This document shows, piece after piece, positions 1 through 6,135 of a DNA stretch of 6,777 nt (position 1 is its first letter; each line of letters begins with the position of its first letter). The DNA is from Burkholderiales bacterium (GTDB lineage: Bacteria > Pseudomonadota > Gammaproteobacteria > Burkholderiales > Burkholderiaceae), in NCBI GenBank assembly GCA_947447845.1, contig CANFNO010000160.1, positions 1-6,777 of the forward strand, given 5' to 3'. Below the pieces are notes generated by a model. The model saw only the letters and a list, made by a program, of their open reading frames with translations. It did not search any database and was not told where the DNA came from. The position numbers and the translations under genes were made by a program.

Positions 1-208
1 ACCATTTGAAGGCACGAGAAAAACCGGACCTTTGATGCAGGCAAAATGCACCCACCAGGCGGTCATCTGCTTAGGAAAAGGCTGTGATGCTCACAGATGT
101 ATCAATTTTGCCTATACCGTCCATAGCGGACAGGCAGGACGAAGAGTGCTTGGTTTCTGTCACAATGCCGCAACTTTAGCTGTATCTGAAACTCCCAAAG
201 GAAAGCCC
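1..208 (+). other. Upstream region and leader of trxA with nested inverted repeats
   Basis: I assign no gene here. One plus-strand frame stays open from base 2 into trxA, but its 59 residues before the trxA start (Cys- and His-rich, low complexity of hydrophobic pattern) look nothing like thioredoxin. Another frame ends at a TGA at 33-35 after about ten residues (ending KPDL) and could be the tail of an upstream gene; this is too short to judge. The stretch contains a 9-bp inverted repeat, AGGCAAAAT (39-47) with ATTTTGCCT (105-113). Inside it, CATCTG (64-69) can pair with CAGATG (94-99), or alternatively CTGTGA (82-87) with TCACAG (91-96). Further along, GTCC (119-122) can pair with GGAC (128-131). 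I could not find a convincing -35/-10 pair for trxA. Confidence 0.5.
197..205 (+). promoter_or_regulatory. Ribosome binding site of trxA
   Basis: AAAGGAAAG contains AGGA at 199-202, six bases before ATG 209. It decides the start: the open frame extends left, but only this ATG combines a Shine-Dalgarno with the thioredoxin N-terminus. Confidence 0.75.
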
Positions 209-547
209 ATGGCCAGCGACTTGATCAAACACGTTACCGACGCATCATTTGAAGCGGACGTTCTGCAATCATCCCAACCCACTTTGGTGGATTACTGGGC
301 CGAATGGTGCGGACCTTGCAAAATGATTGCACCAATTCTGGACGAGGTGTCCACCACCTATGCAGGCAAGCTCCAGATTACCAAAATGAACGTGGACGAA
401 AACCGCGACATTCCAGCGAAGTTCGGCATTCGTGGTATCCCAACTCTGATGCTTTTCAAAGACGGTCAGTTGGCAGCCACCAAAGTTGGCGCCATGAGCA
501 AAGCCCAGATGACCGCCTTTATTGATGAACAACTGGCGCCACGCTAA
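209..547 (+). CDS. trxA: Thioredoxin 1 (TrxA)
   Basis: A 112-residue cytoplasmic thioredoxin that reduces protein disulfides and is itself recycled by NADPH-thioredoxin reductase; known clients of the family include ribonucleotide reductase and PAPS reductase. The active site WCGPC lies at residues 33-37, with C34 as nucleophile and C37 as resolving cysteine. The buried acid that tunes the pKa is D28, followed by Tyr where E. coli has Phe. The cis-proline is P78 in GIPT, and the C-terminal helix ends in EQLAPR. The length matches the family (E. coli has 109 residues). ATG 209 is chosen because it gives the standard [12 protein letters not shown]-terminus and has AAAGGAAAG (197-205) just upstream; the frame is open further left, but that part has no thioredoxin character. 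Its own terminator separates it from rho, although trxA-rho adjacency is widespread in proteobacteria. Confidence 0.97.
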   Translation: MASDLIKHVTDASFEADVLQSSQPTLVDYWAEWCGPCKMIAPILDEVSTTYAGKLQITKMNVDENRDIPAKFGIRGIPTLMLFKDGQLAATKVGAMSKAQMTAFIDEQLAPR

Positions 548-561
548 CCCTTATGAAGCCC

Positions 562-592
562 ACGACCGTGACACCGCTGCACGGTCGTTTTT
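562..592 (+). terminator. Intrinsic terminator after trxA
   Basis: A perfect 9-bp stem, ACGACCGTG (562-570) with CACGGTCGT (580-588), closes a 9-base loop and runs into a T tract (588-592). It starts 14 bases after the trxA stop codon. This is a canonical Rho-independent terminator and makes rho a separate transcription unit. Confidence 0.9.
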
Positions 593-594
593 CC

Positions 595-603
595 TGTCAT
601 AAT
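595..603 (+). promoter_or_regulatory. Candidate extended -10 promoter for rho
   Basis: TGTCATAAT fits an extended -10 element (TG, one base, then CATAAT, 5 of 6 to consensus). It lies immediately after the trxA terminator and 160 bases before rho. No good -35 hexamer lies 16-18 bases upstream, since that space is the terminator stem. It is plausible only because rho needs a promoter somewhere in this gap. Confidence 0.3.
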
Positions 604-763
604 TAGGTTAAGTTCACTGAACCGTTGAAGGACAGGCGCTCTATTCGAGCGCAGAACGCTGAGGCCCGAGCAACCCATCTAGCCTCGCCCCTTATTCCCC
701 TGAATTTCGATAAATCCGGTTTTCCTCCGACTATTTCGGTTAACCCCCTACGGGACCCAATCC
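604..763 (+). promoter_or_regulatory. Long structured rho leader with a C-rich, rut-like tract
   Basis: Two elements stand out. The first is a hairpin, GCGCTC (636-641), loop TATTC, GAGCGC (647-652), with no T run after it and so not a terminator. The second is a tract at about 671-750 that by my count has 30 C and only 9 G in 80 bases, with little strong structure. C-rich, G-poor, unpaired RNA is the hallmark of Rho utilisation sites. In E. coli, rho is known to be autoregulated by Rho-dependent termination in its leader. Applying that here is inference. A weaker 5-bp pairing, GAGGC (661-665) with GCCTC (682-686), is also possible. Confidence 0.5.
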
Positions 764-2026
764 ATGCATTTAAACGAACTCAAGGCACTGCACGTGTCCG
801 AAGTCCTGAAGCAGGCTGAAGAGCTTGAGATCGAAAACACCGGCCGCATGCGCAAGCAGGAACTGATGTTCGCCATCATCAAGAAGCGCGCCCGTACCGG
901 TGAGCAAATTATTGCGGATGGTGTGCTTGAAATTCTTCCAGATGGTTTCGGCTTTTTGCGCAGCCCCGACACCAGCTACACGGCCAGTACGGATGACATT
1001 TACATCAGCCCGAGCCAGGTACGCCGCTTCAATCTGCATACCGGCGACATGATCGAAGGTGAAGTTCGAACACCTAAGGATGGCGAGCGCTACTTCGCCC
1101 TGAACAAGCTCGACAAAGTGAACGGCGGCCTGCCCGAGAGCAACAAGCACAAGGTGATGTTCGAGAATCTGACGCCGCTGTTTCCCAAGTCGCAAATGCG
1201 TTTGGAGCAGGACATCAAGGGCGAAGAAAACATTACGGGTCGTGTCATCGACATCATCGCCCCGATCGGCAAGGGACAGCGTGCCCTGATCGTTGCTCAG
1301 CCCAAGAGCGGCAAGACGGTGATGATGCAGCACATTGCGCATGCCATTTCGGCCAACTACCCCGAAAGCTATCTGATGGTGCTTCTGATTGATGAGCGCC
1401 CCGAAGAAGTTACCGAAATGCAGCGGACTGTTAAGGGCGAGGTGATTGCCTCCACCTTTGATGAACCCGCAGCACGTCACGTACACGTCGCCGAAATGGT
1501 GATCGAACGTGCTAAGCGCTTGGTCGAATTGAAAAAGGACGTTGTTATCCTGCTGGACTCCATTACCCGTCTGGCACGTGCGTACAACAACGTGGTGCCC
1601 TCCTCCGGCAAGGTTTTGACCGGCGGTGTGGACGCCAATGCGCTACAGCGGCCCAAGCGTTTCCTGGGTGCGGCCCGCAATGTTGAAGAAGGCGGCTCGC
1701 TGACCATCATCGCCACGGCACTGGTGGATACCGGCAGTCGCATGGATGAAGTGATTTTTGAAGAGTTCAAAGGCACGGGCAACTCTGAAATTCACCTGGA
1801 CCGCCGCCTGTACGAAAAGCGTGTGTTCCCCTCTATCCAACTCAATCGCAGTGGCACCCGTCGCGAAGAATTGCTGCTGCAACCAGAAATTCTGCAGAAG
1901 ACGCGCATCTTGCGCCAATTCCTTTACAACATGGATGAAATCGAAGCCATGGAAATGGTTTTGAAGCAAATGCGCGCCACCAAGACCAACAGCGAGTTCT
2001 TCGACATGATGCGCCGGGGCGGTTAA
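764..2026 (+). CDS. rho: Transcription termination factor Rho
   Basis: A 420-residue hexameric RNA-dependent ATPase/helicase, almost the same length as E. coli Rho (419). It loads on C-rich nascent RNA and terminates transcription. In order: an N-terminal helical region (1-45, beginning [15 protein letters not shown]); an OB-fold primary RNA-binding domain with the RNP1 motif GFGFLR at 61-66; a linker; and a RecA-type motor. In the motor, Walker A is AQPKSGKT (178-185, with K181, K184 and T185), the catalytic glutamate is E211 in [10 protein letters not shown], and Walker B ends at D265 in [16 protein letters not shown]. The Q-loop is around 278-290 ([11 protein letters not shown]), the R-loop around 322-328 (DTGSRMD), and the arginine finger is R366. 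D210, R212 and S266 of the bicyclomycin pocket are kept. No insertion or prion-like extension is present. ATG 764 is the start used by the family; the Shine-Dalgarno is weak (GGGA, 752-755). Confidence 0.98.
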   Translation: MHLNELKALHVSEVLKQAEELEIENTGRMRKQELMFAIIKKRARTGEQIIADGVLEILPDGFGFLRSPDTSYTASTDDIYISPSQVRRFNLHTGDMIEGEVRTPKDGERYFALNKLDKVNGGLPESNKHKVMFENLTPLFPKSQMRLEQDIKGEENITGRVIDIIAPIGKGQRALIVAQPKSGKTVMMQHIAHAISANYPESYLMVLLIDERPEEVTEMQRTVKGEVIASTFDEPAARHVHVAEMVIERAKRLVELKKDVVILLDSITRLARAYNNVVPSSGKVLTGGVDANALQRPKRFLGAARNVEEGGSLTIIATALVDTGSRMDEVIFEEFKGTGNSEIHLDRRLYEKRVFPSIQLNRSGTRREELLLQPEILQKTRILRQFLYNMDEIEAMEMVLKQMRATKTNSEFFDMMRRGG

Positions 2027-2038
2027 CTGTCGTTAGGT

Positions 2039-2044
2039 TATAAT
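2039..2044 (+). promoter_or_regulatory. Perfect TATAAT between rho and rpmE2
   Basis: A consensus -10 hexamer lies 12 bases after the rho stop codon and 66 bases before rpmE2. Bases 2014-2021, where the -35 should be, are GC-rich and match nothing, and there is no upstream TG. It may be a weak or activator-dependent internal promoter giving extra L31 mRNA, or chance. Read-through from rho is the simpler source of rpmE2 transcript. Confidence 0.3.
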
Positions 2045-2110
2045 GTTAGGCTTTACGCGATAAGTACCCTGGAATAGGCTGGGGCGGCTGGCGCAACTGA
2101 TGGAGAAGAT

Positions 2111-2368
2111 ATGAAAGAAGGCATTCACCCCAATTACCGTGAAATTTGCTTCCAGGACATGTCCAACGGATTCCAATTCGTTACACGTTCTTGTGCAAAC
2201 ACCAAGGAAATGATCAAGATGGAAGACGGCCGCGAACTGCCGTTGTACAAGTTGGATACCACCAGCGAGTCACATCCGTTCTATACCGGCACTCAAAAAT
2301 CCGTGGATAACATGGGTGGTCGTGTCGAGAAGTTTCGCAATCGTTTCGGCAAGACCGCAGCGAAGTAA
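2111..2368 (+). CDS. rpmE2: Ribosomal protein L31, type B (zinc-free)
   Basis: An 85-residue 50S subunit protein of the bL31 family, which in known ribosomes helps bridge the large and small subunits at the central protuberance. The N-terminus [12 protein letters not shown] and the segments [14 protein letters not shown] and [12 protein letters not shown] are characteristic of L31. It is type B: the two cysteines present (C13 and C28) do not form the paired zinc-binding cysteines of type A L31. In many bacteria the type B paralogue takes over when zinc is scarce; in Burkholderiales a type B protein is often the standard copy next to rho, which is what the context suggests. A strong Shine-Dalgarno, GGAG (2102-2105), sits five bases before the ATG. 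The gene follows rho by 84 bases and ends before a strong terminator. I see no Zur-box-like dyad in the gap before it. Confidence 0.95.
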   Translation: MKEGIHPNYREICFQDMSNGFQFVTRSCANTKEMIKMEDGRELPLYKLDTTSESHPFYTGTQKSVDNMGGRVEKFRNRFGKTAAK

Positions 2369-2402
2369 TGCGGATTCAGGTTTTTGCCTGATCATCCTTA
2401 AT

Positions 2403-2435
2403 AAAAGCAGCCCGGGTTTCCGTGCTGCTTTTTTT
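2403..2435 (+). terminator. Intrinsic terminator after rpmE2
   Basis: AAAAGCAGC (2403-2411) pairs with GCTGCTTTT (2424-2432). The stem continues inside, after one C/T mismatch, with CGG/CCG around a GTTT loop, and it is followed by seven T (2429-2435). The flanking A and T tracts could allow some function in both directions. It ends the rho-rpmE2 unit. A weaker TCAGG/CCTGA hairpin (2376-2391) precedes it. Confidence 0.93.
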
Positions 2436-2460
2436 CTGTCCTGACCTACACTTTCACCGC

Positions 2461-4167
2461 GTGAATCAACCCAACCCAGCCATCGTCTCAAAGGCCGCCG
2501 CACGGCGTCTACCGCGTGGTGCGCTTCTGCTTTTTTGCATTTCCTATGCTTTGCCAGGCTTTGTTGGCAGAGAAGCTTGGAAAAGTGCAGATGTCACTGC
2601 CTTGGGCTTCATGTGGGAGCTGGTGCGAGGAGATGCGAACTGGTTGCAGCCCACGCTATTGGGGCAACACCCTGAAAATCTTGCGTTGCTTCCTTACTGG
2701 CTGGGAGCTTGGACCATGCAATGGGCCCCCGCTTGGGTTTCTGCAGATGTGGCTATGCGACTACCTTTTGTGCTCTTACTCGTATTGGGTCTGGCAGCAT
2801 CTTGGTATGGCACCTACTATTTGGCGCGCAGCCCACGCGCGCAGCCAGTTGCATTTGCCTTTGGTGGAGAGGCTCTCCCAAAAGACTATGCCAGAGCAAT
2901 GGCAGACGGAGCCTTACTTGCCTTGATTGCCTGTTTGGGGTTGGCCCAGCTAGGTCATGAAACCACGCCAGCACTCGCACAGTTTGGCTTCACCGCCCTG
3001 CTCTTCTATGCGCTTGCAAGTTTGCAATACAACCCGCGCAGTTCAATCCTGTTAGTCTGGATCGGCGTATTGGGTTTGGGCTTGAGCGGTGCGCCCACTC
3101 TGGCAACACTCTTCTTGGCAGGTGGCATTTTAGTTAATCTGCTGGATGCTAATGCGCAAGCCGAAGAGCAAACCAAGCACAAAGGGCTGAACTCCATACT
3201 ACTGCTAGGCAGCGCGTTTGCTAATGCCTATTTATGTTTGCGTCTGGACTTGTGGCGCTGGAAAGTTGAGGTTCCACAGGCTACTTGGGCCGAGTTCAAT
3301 GGTGCCATGCAATTGCTAACATGGTTTACGTGGCCGGTTTGGCCATTGGCATTGTGGACCGTATGGCGGTGGCGGCGCCAATTGTTCAGCCGCACCATTA
3401 GTCGGCACTTAGTCTTGCCGGTTTGGTTTTCTCTGACGACACTAGGTTCTACGTTGACTACCGGATCACCGGACCGCACGCTGCTCCTTGGATTGCCGGC
3501 TATGGCCGCGCTGGCTGCTTTCGCCCTTCCGACACTCAAACGCCAGGTCGCTTCGCTCATCGATTGGTTCACGCTGTTGTTTTTTTCGGGCTGCGGTTTC
3601 ATCATATGGGTCGTGTGGATTGCCATGCAAACCGGTTACCCAAGCCAACCGGCTGCCAATGTGGCACGTTTGGCACCCGGCTTTGAACCTCATTTTTCAG
3701 CATTGGCTGTTGCGTTTGCAATAGCTTCCACCTTGGTCTGGGGCTGGTTAGTAAAGTGGCGTGTGGGACGACACCGTGCGGCTATCTGGAAGAGCCTAGT
3801 CCTGCCTGCAGGAGGTGCGGCTCTCTGCTGGATGCTGTTGATGACCCTGTGGATGCCACTACTTAACTACACGCAAAGCTATAACGCGCTGGTACACCAA
3901 ATGGTGAAACGCATTGACCCAGTTGGCTGTGTGGAAATTCTGGGTCTGGGGCAAGGTAAAACTGCTGCGCTGCAGTTTTACGGAAAGCTTCAACTCAAAC
4001 CAATGCAGACACTGCCAAGTTGCCCCTGGCTCATTGCGGAAACTGGTGATGGCGTGCCGTCCCCGAATCAAGTCAACAACACGCTTTGGGAACATCTGAC
4101 CCAGGTGAGCCATCCATCTGAAGGTGGAGAATCGATCTCGCTGTTTCGGCGTCGCCAGTTGCCGTGA
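2461..4167 (+). CDS. GT39/ArnT-like polytopic membrane protein (putative glycosyltransferase)
   Basis: A 568-residue inner-membrane protein with roughly 12-13 hydrophobic segments (about 20-34, 100-121, 148-165, 175-188, 194-228, 244-260, 284-302, 316-334, 338-358, 366-390, 411-431, 446-469) and a soluble C-terminal tail of about 100 residues. Its N-terminal region follows the ArnT/GT-C plan: a first membrane segment, then a periplasmic loop with GREAWKSAD (36-44), then NWLQPTLLG (60-68), PENLALLPYW (71-80) and AMRLP (98-102). GT-C enzymes transfer sugars from polyprenyl-phosphate donors to lipids or proteins on the periplasmic face. The usual acidic pair of the first loop is reduced here to Ala-Asp (43-44), so catalysis is unproven and the substrate unknown. 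GTG 2461 is chosen because the upstream GTG at 2422 lies inside the terminator hairpin; neither has a clear Shine-Dalgarno. ppx follows 95 bases later on the same strand. Confidence 0.8.
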   Translation: MNQPNPAIVSKAAARRLPRGALLLFCISYALPGFVGREAWKSADVTALGFMWELVRGDANWLQPTLLGQHPENLALLPYWLGAWTMQWAPAWVSADVAMRLPFVLLLVLGLAASWYGTYYLARSPRAQPVAFAFGGEALPKDYARAMADGALLALIACLGLAQLGHETTPALAQFGFTALLFYALASLQYNPRSSILLVWIGVLGLGLSGAPTLATLFLAGGILVNLLDANAQAEEQTKHKGLNSILLLGSAFANAYLCLRLDLWRWKVEVPQATWAEFNGAMQLLTWFTWPVWPLALWTVWRWRRQLFSRTISRHLVLPVWFSLTTLGSTLTTGSPDRTLLLGLPAMAALAAFALPTLKRQVASLIDWFTLLFFSGCGFIIWVVWIAMQTGYPSQPAANVARLAPGFEPHFSALAVAFAIASTLVWGWLVKWRVGRHRAAIWKSLVLPAGGAALCWMLLMTLWMPLLNYTQSYNALVHQMVKRIDPVGCVEILGLGQGKTAALQFYGKLQLKPMQTLPSCPWLIAETGDGVPSPNQVNNTLWEHLTQVSHPSEGGESISLFRRRQLP

Positions 4168-4185
4168 TGCTTACAGAGGTTTAGG

Positions 4186-4200
4186 TTGAGCTTTGCTCAA
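4186..4200 (+). repeat. Small hairpin between the membrane protein gene and ppx
   Basis: TTGAGC (4186-4191) and GCTCAA (4195-4200) form a perfect 6-bp stem with a TTT loop. There is no T tract on either strand after it, so it is not a convincing terminator. It may be an mRNA processing or stability hairpin, or chance. Confidence 0.45.
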
Positions 4201-4262
4201 ATCGCCCAACAGGTCGAATGCTATGCTCCATAAACAGCAACAAAGTAACCGAGCACACTTAC

Positions 4263-5771
4263 ATGCAATCAGGAAATCGTCTAGCAGCGGTGGACTTGGG
4301 CTCCAATAGTTTCCGACTGGAAATTGGTCGTATCGAACATGGCGAGTTTCGACGTACGGAGTACTTGAAAGAGACGGTTCGCCAGGGTGGTGGGCTTGAT
4401 GAAGGTCGCAATTTAACCGTTCAAGCAATGCAAGCTGGCTGGGACTGCTTGGCACGTTTTGGCGAGCGCCTTGCGGGATTCAAACCGACAGAAGTACGCG
4501 CTGTAGCCACGCAAACATTGCGCGAGGCACGCAATCGGGACGATTTTTTGTTACGTGCAAATCAGGTACTTGGTTTTCCAATTGATGTCATTTCCGGGCG
4601 TGAAGAGGCCAGGCTTATTTACCAAGGCGTGGCTCAGATGTTGCCGAACACGGACGAGCGGCGTCTGGTAATTGACATCGGCGGTCGCTCGACTGAGTTG
4701 ATCCTAGGGCAAGGCCGCACACCCAAGGTAATGGAATCTTTCCGCGTTGGAAGTATCGCTTGGTCGAAGCGTTACTTTCCGGAAGGACAATTTACACGCA
4801 AATCATTTGAAATAGCAGAGGTAGCCGCTACGGCGGTGATGGACGAGGCATTTGACGCTTACAACCCAGACAATTGGGATACAGCCTACGGTTCTGCAGG
4901 TACCGTTGGCGCGATTAGCGATGTCCTAATTGCTGCAGGCTGGCCCAGTGGGCAAATCACGAAGGAAGGTCTTGACTGGATATCAGACAAACTGGTAACA
5001 GCACAAAGCGCTGAACGCCTTCGTTTACCTGGAATGCGTGAAGACCGCAAAGCCATCATTGGTGGAGGTGTCAGTGTCATGCGGTCGGTTTTCAAACTGC
5101 TGCACATTGAGCGCATGGAGTTGGCATCCGGTGGACTTCGTCACGGGTTGATTTGCGACCTGATCGGTGATACCGGAGAAGCTGGTGATTTGCACGAGAA
5201 CAGCATAGGTCGCTTAGCCCGCAAATTTGGAGTAGACAGACTCCACGGGCAAAGAGTGGGCAGAGTCGCTGGTCTGCTATTCAAACAAATCTCAAACCAA
5301 GGCAAAAAGTCAACCGATCTTAAGGATGAAAGGCTGGCTCGGAAGCTGCGATGGGCAGCAGAATTGCATGAGATTGGTAGTCATATCTCACACAGCGATT
5401 ACCACAAACATGGCGCATACATTCTGGACAATGCCGATGCCATGGGATTTTCGTTATCCGAGTTGCACAGCTTGAGCTTGTTGGTTCTGGGTCACCGCGG
5501 CAAACTACGAAAAGTTGAGGTCGCCCTAGAAGACAGCGAAGTGGTTTGCCAGCTGCTGTGCCTGCGTCTGGCCGTCATTCTTTGCCACGCTCGGCGCGAT
5601 CCGGATTTCACTGGAATCAGCCTAAAGCAGCCTGATTTTCACCGTAACGCCTTCCACTTAAGCTGGCGCGCAGAATGGGCAGTTGCCTATCCGCAATCGG
5701 CACATCTACTAAGGGAAGAAGTATTGGCTTGGGAAAAGACGCCGTGGCAACTCGATGTAAAAGTGCTTTGA
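4263..5771 (+). CDS. ppx: Ppx/GppA-family phosphatase (probable exopolyphosphatase)
   Basis: A 502-residue cytoplasmic enzyme of the ASKHA fold. Family members remove terminal phosphate from polyphosphate (Ppx) or convert pppGpp to ppGpp (GppA). The first phosphate-binding loop is DLGSNSFRLE (11-20). The catalytic-glutamate segment is SGREEARLIYQG (111-122), with E114 the likely base. The second loop is DIGGRSTE (138-145; E. coli has Gly in place of the Arg), and the adenosine-motif-like loop is GSAGTVGAI (210-218). The C-terminal HD-like domain contains LHEIGSHISHSDYHKHGAYIL (368-388), as in long Ppx/GppA proteins. The sequence alone does not separate Ppx from GppA; ppx is used as the customary name. 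ATG 4263 is preferred over ATG 4218 because it gives the family's MQSGNRLAAVDLGSNS start, though the upstream Shine-Dalgarno is poor for both. ppk is not in the window, so a ppk-ppx operon is not seen here. Confidence 0.9.
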   Translation: MQSGNRLAAVDLGSNSFRLEIGRIEHGEFRRTEYLKETVRQGGGLDEGRNLTVQAMQAGWDCLARFGERLAGFKPTEVRAVATQTLREARNRDDFLLRANQVLGFPIDVISGREEARLIYQGVAQMLPNTDERRLVIDIGGRSTELILGQGRTPKVMESFRVGSIAWSKRYFPEGQFTRKSFEIAEVAATAVMDEAFDAYNPDNWDTAYGSAGTVGAISDVLIAAGWPSGQITKEGLDWISDKLVTAQSAERLRLPGMREDRKAIIGGGVSVMRSVFKLLHIERMELASGGLRHGLICDLIGDTGEAGDLHENSIGRLARKFGVDRLHGQRVGRVAGLLFKQISNQGKKSTDLKDERLARKLRWAAELHEIGSHISHSDYHKHGAYILDNADAMGFSLSELHSLSLLVLGHRGKLRKVEVALEDSEVVCQLLCLRLAVILCHARRDPDFTGISLKQPDFHRNAFHLSWRAEWAVAYPQSAHLLREEVLAWEKTPWQLDVKVL

Positions 5772-5797
5772 AAGAGCAATACCTTTCGAGCGCTACT

Positions 5798-6016
5798 TTA
5801 GCTACGCGACATTAGTTCCCACAAAGCGAAGCACATGTTTTCGTTAGATTCCCAAATTTCCATTCCGCGTGGCGATGTCAAAGTCCGACGTAGCGGGTTT
5901 AGGTCCCGAGGAACATTCGCGCGCACAGCAGTAGACAAATCCATTTTGAAAAAATCAGCTGATCGTGCGCGCAGCGGTATCAAGGATTGAGTGTTGGTGG
6001 CGAGTAAAGTGTTCAT
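5798..6016 (-). CDS. Doubtful small hypothetical protein
   Basis: A 72-codon minus-strand ORF running from ATG (6014-6016) to TAA (5798-5800), 26 bases from the end of ppx. I do not recognise the protein. It starts MNTLLATNTQSLIP, has an Arg-rich middle (RANVPRDLNPLRRTL), ends MCFALWELMSRS, and contains no signal peptide, membrane segment or known motif. Upstream, GAGAAG is only a loose Shine-Dalgarno and sits about 9 bases from the ATG. The start codon lies in the loop of an 8-bp inverted repeat, and another inverted repeat lies inside the ORF; both argue equally for a structured non-coding stretch. By eye, third positions show no clear coding bias. Confidence 0.3.
   Translation of the reverse strand: MNTLLATNTQSLIPLRARSADFFKMDLSTAVRANVPRDLNPLRRTLTSPRGMEIWESNENMCFALWELMSRS
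5919..5972. repeat. 8-bp inverted repeat enclosing a palindrome
   Basis: GCGCGCAC (5919-5926) is the exact reverse complement of GTGCGCGC (5965-5972), 38 bases apart. The loop contains the perfect palindrome ATCAGCTGAT (5954-5963). The arms are GC-alternating, which raises the odds of chance pairing. Confidence 0.5.
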
Positions 6017-6035
6017 GCAGCGATCTTCTCGCCAC
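5997..6035. repeat. 8-bp inverted repeat around a minus-strand ATG
   Basis: GTGGCGAG (5997-6004) pairs exactly with CTCGCCAC (6028-6035), leaving a 23-base loop. In minus-strand RNA the loop would hold the start codon of the doubtful 72-codon ORF (6014-6016), and the 5' arm would cover part of its GAGAAG sequence. Confidence 0.55.
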
Positions 6036-6053
6036 TCATCACAAACGGGTATC

Positions 6054-6116
6054 GGGCGTGCCTGATTTGATGCTCAGGGGTTTCCTGCCGATATCAGGCA
6101 ATCCCTACAAACGCCC
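6054..6116 (-). repeat. Three-tier stem-loop downstream of the response regulator
   Basis: TGCCTGAT (6059-6066) pairs exactly with ATCAGGCA (6093-6100). Inside, CAGG (6075-6078) pairs with CCTG (6084-6087). Outside, GGGCGT (6054-6059) pairs with ACGCCC (6111-6116) across a 10-base one-sided bulge; the outer and middle stems share base 6059. It begins 20 bases past the response regulator stop codon on that gene's strand. No T tract follows, so it is at most an atypical terminator or an mRNA-protecting hairpin. Confidence 0.55.
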
Positions 6117-6135
6117 CAGATAGCCACCGGACATG

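Larger units (their letters stand above)
5772..6135. other. Convergent gap rich in inverted repeats, no firm gene
   Basis: This 364-base stretch lies between the ends of ppx (+) and the response regulator (-). It holds three perfect 8-bp inverted repeats (listed separately), a 10-bp palindrome ATCAGCTGAT (5954-5963), a 7-bp direct repeat ACAAACG (6041-6047 and 6107-6113), and one doubtful minus-strand ORF. I find no stem with a T tract that would be an ordinary terminator for either flanking gene, and no tRNA, CRISPR or transposase sequence. Confidence 0.6.

Noticed and set aside
82..96. TGTGA...TCACA resembling a CRP-binding site
   Set aside because: The half-sites are separated by three bases, whereas CRP sites need six. 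I treat it only as a possible RNA stem.
138..145. Arg in the DIGGRSTE loop of Ppx taken as a defect (residue range given, not bases)
   Set aside because: As far as I recall this variant is usual in Burkholderiales Ppx/GppA proteins, so I do not treat it as loss of function.
2..208. N-terminal extension of thioredoxin by a continuous open frame
   Set aside because: The extension has no signal peptide or thioredoxin character, while ATG 209 has a Shine-Dalgarno and the family's standard N-terminus.
625..819. Small plus-strand ORF in the rho leader overlapping the rho start
   Set aside because: It runs through the leader hairpin and C-rich tract, overlaps rho in another frame, has no Shine-Dalgarno and has no recognisable protein features.
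770..1486. Long minus-strand ORF opposite rho
   Set aside because: It is the antisense shadow of the strongly conserved rho coding frame; its residues follow from rho codon usage and show no domain.
2422..2460. GTG 2422 as start of the membrane protein
   Set aside because: It lies within the loop-proximal stem of the rpmE2 terminator, and the extra 13 residues come from the terminator's T tract.
4194..4234. Promoter for ppx using TATGCT or CATAAA as -10
   Set aside because: The nearest -35-like hexamers (TTGAGC, TTGCTC) are at the wrong spacing for either.
4218..4262. ATG 4218 as the ppx start
   Set aside because: It adds 15 residues not expected in the family, and its AGG is too close to the ATG to favour it.
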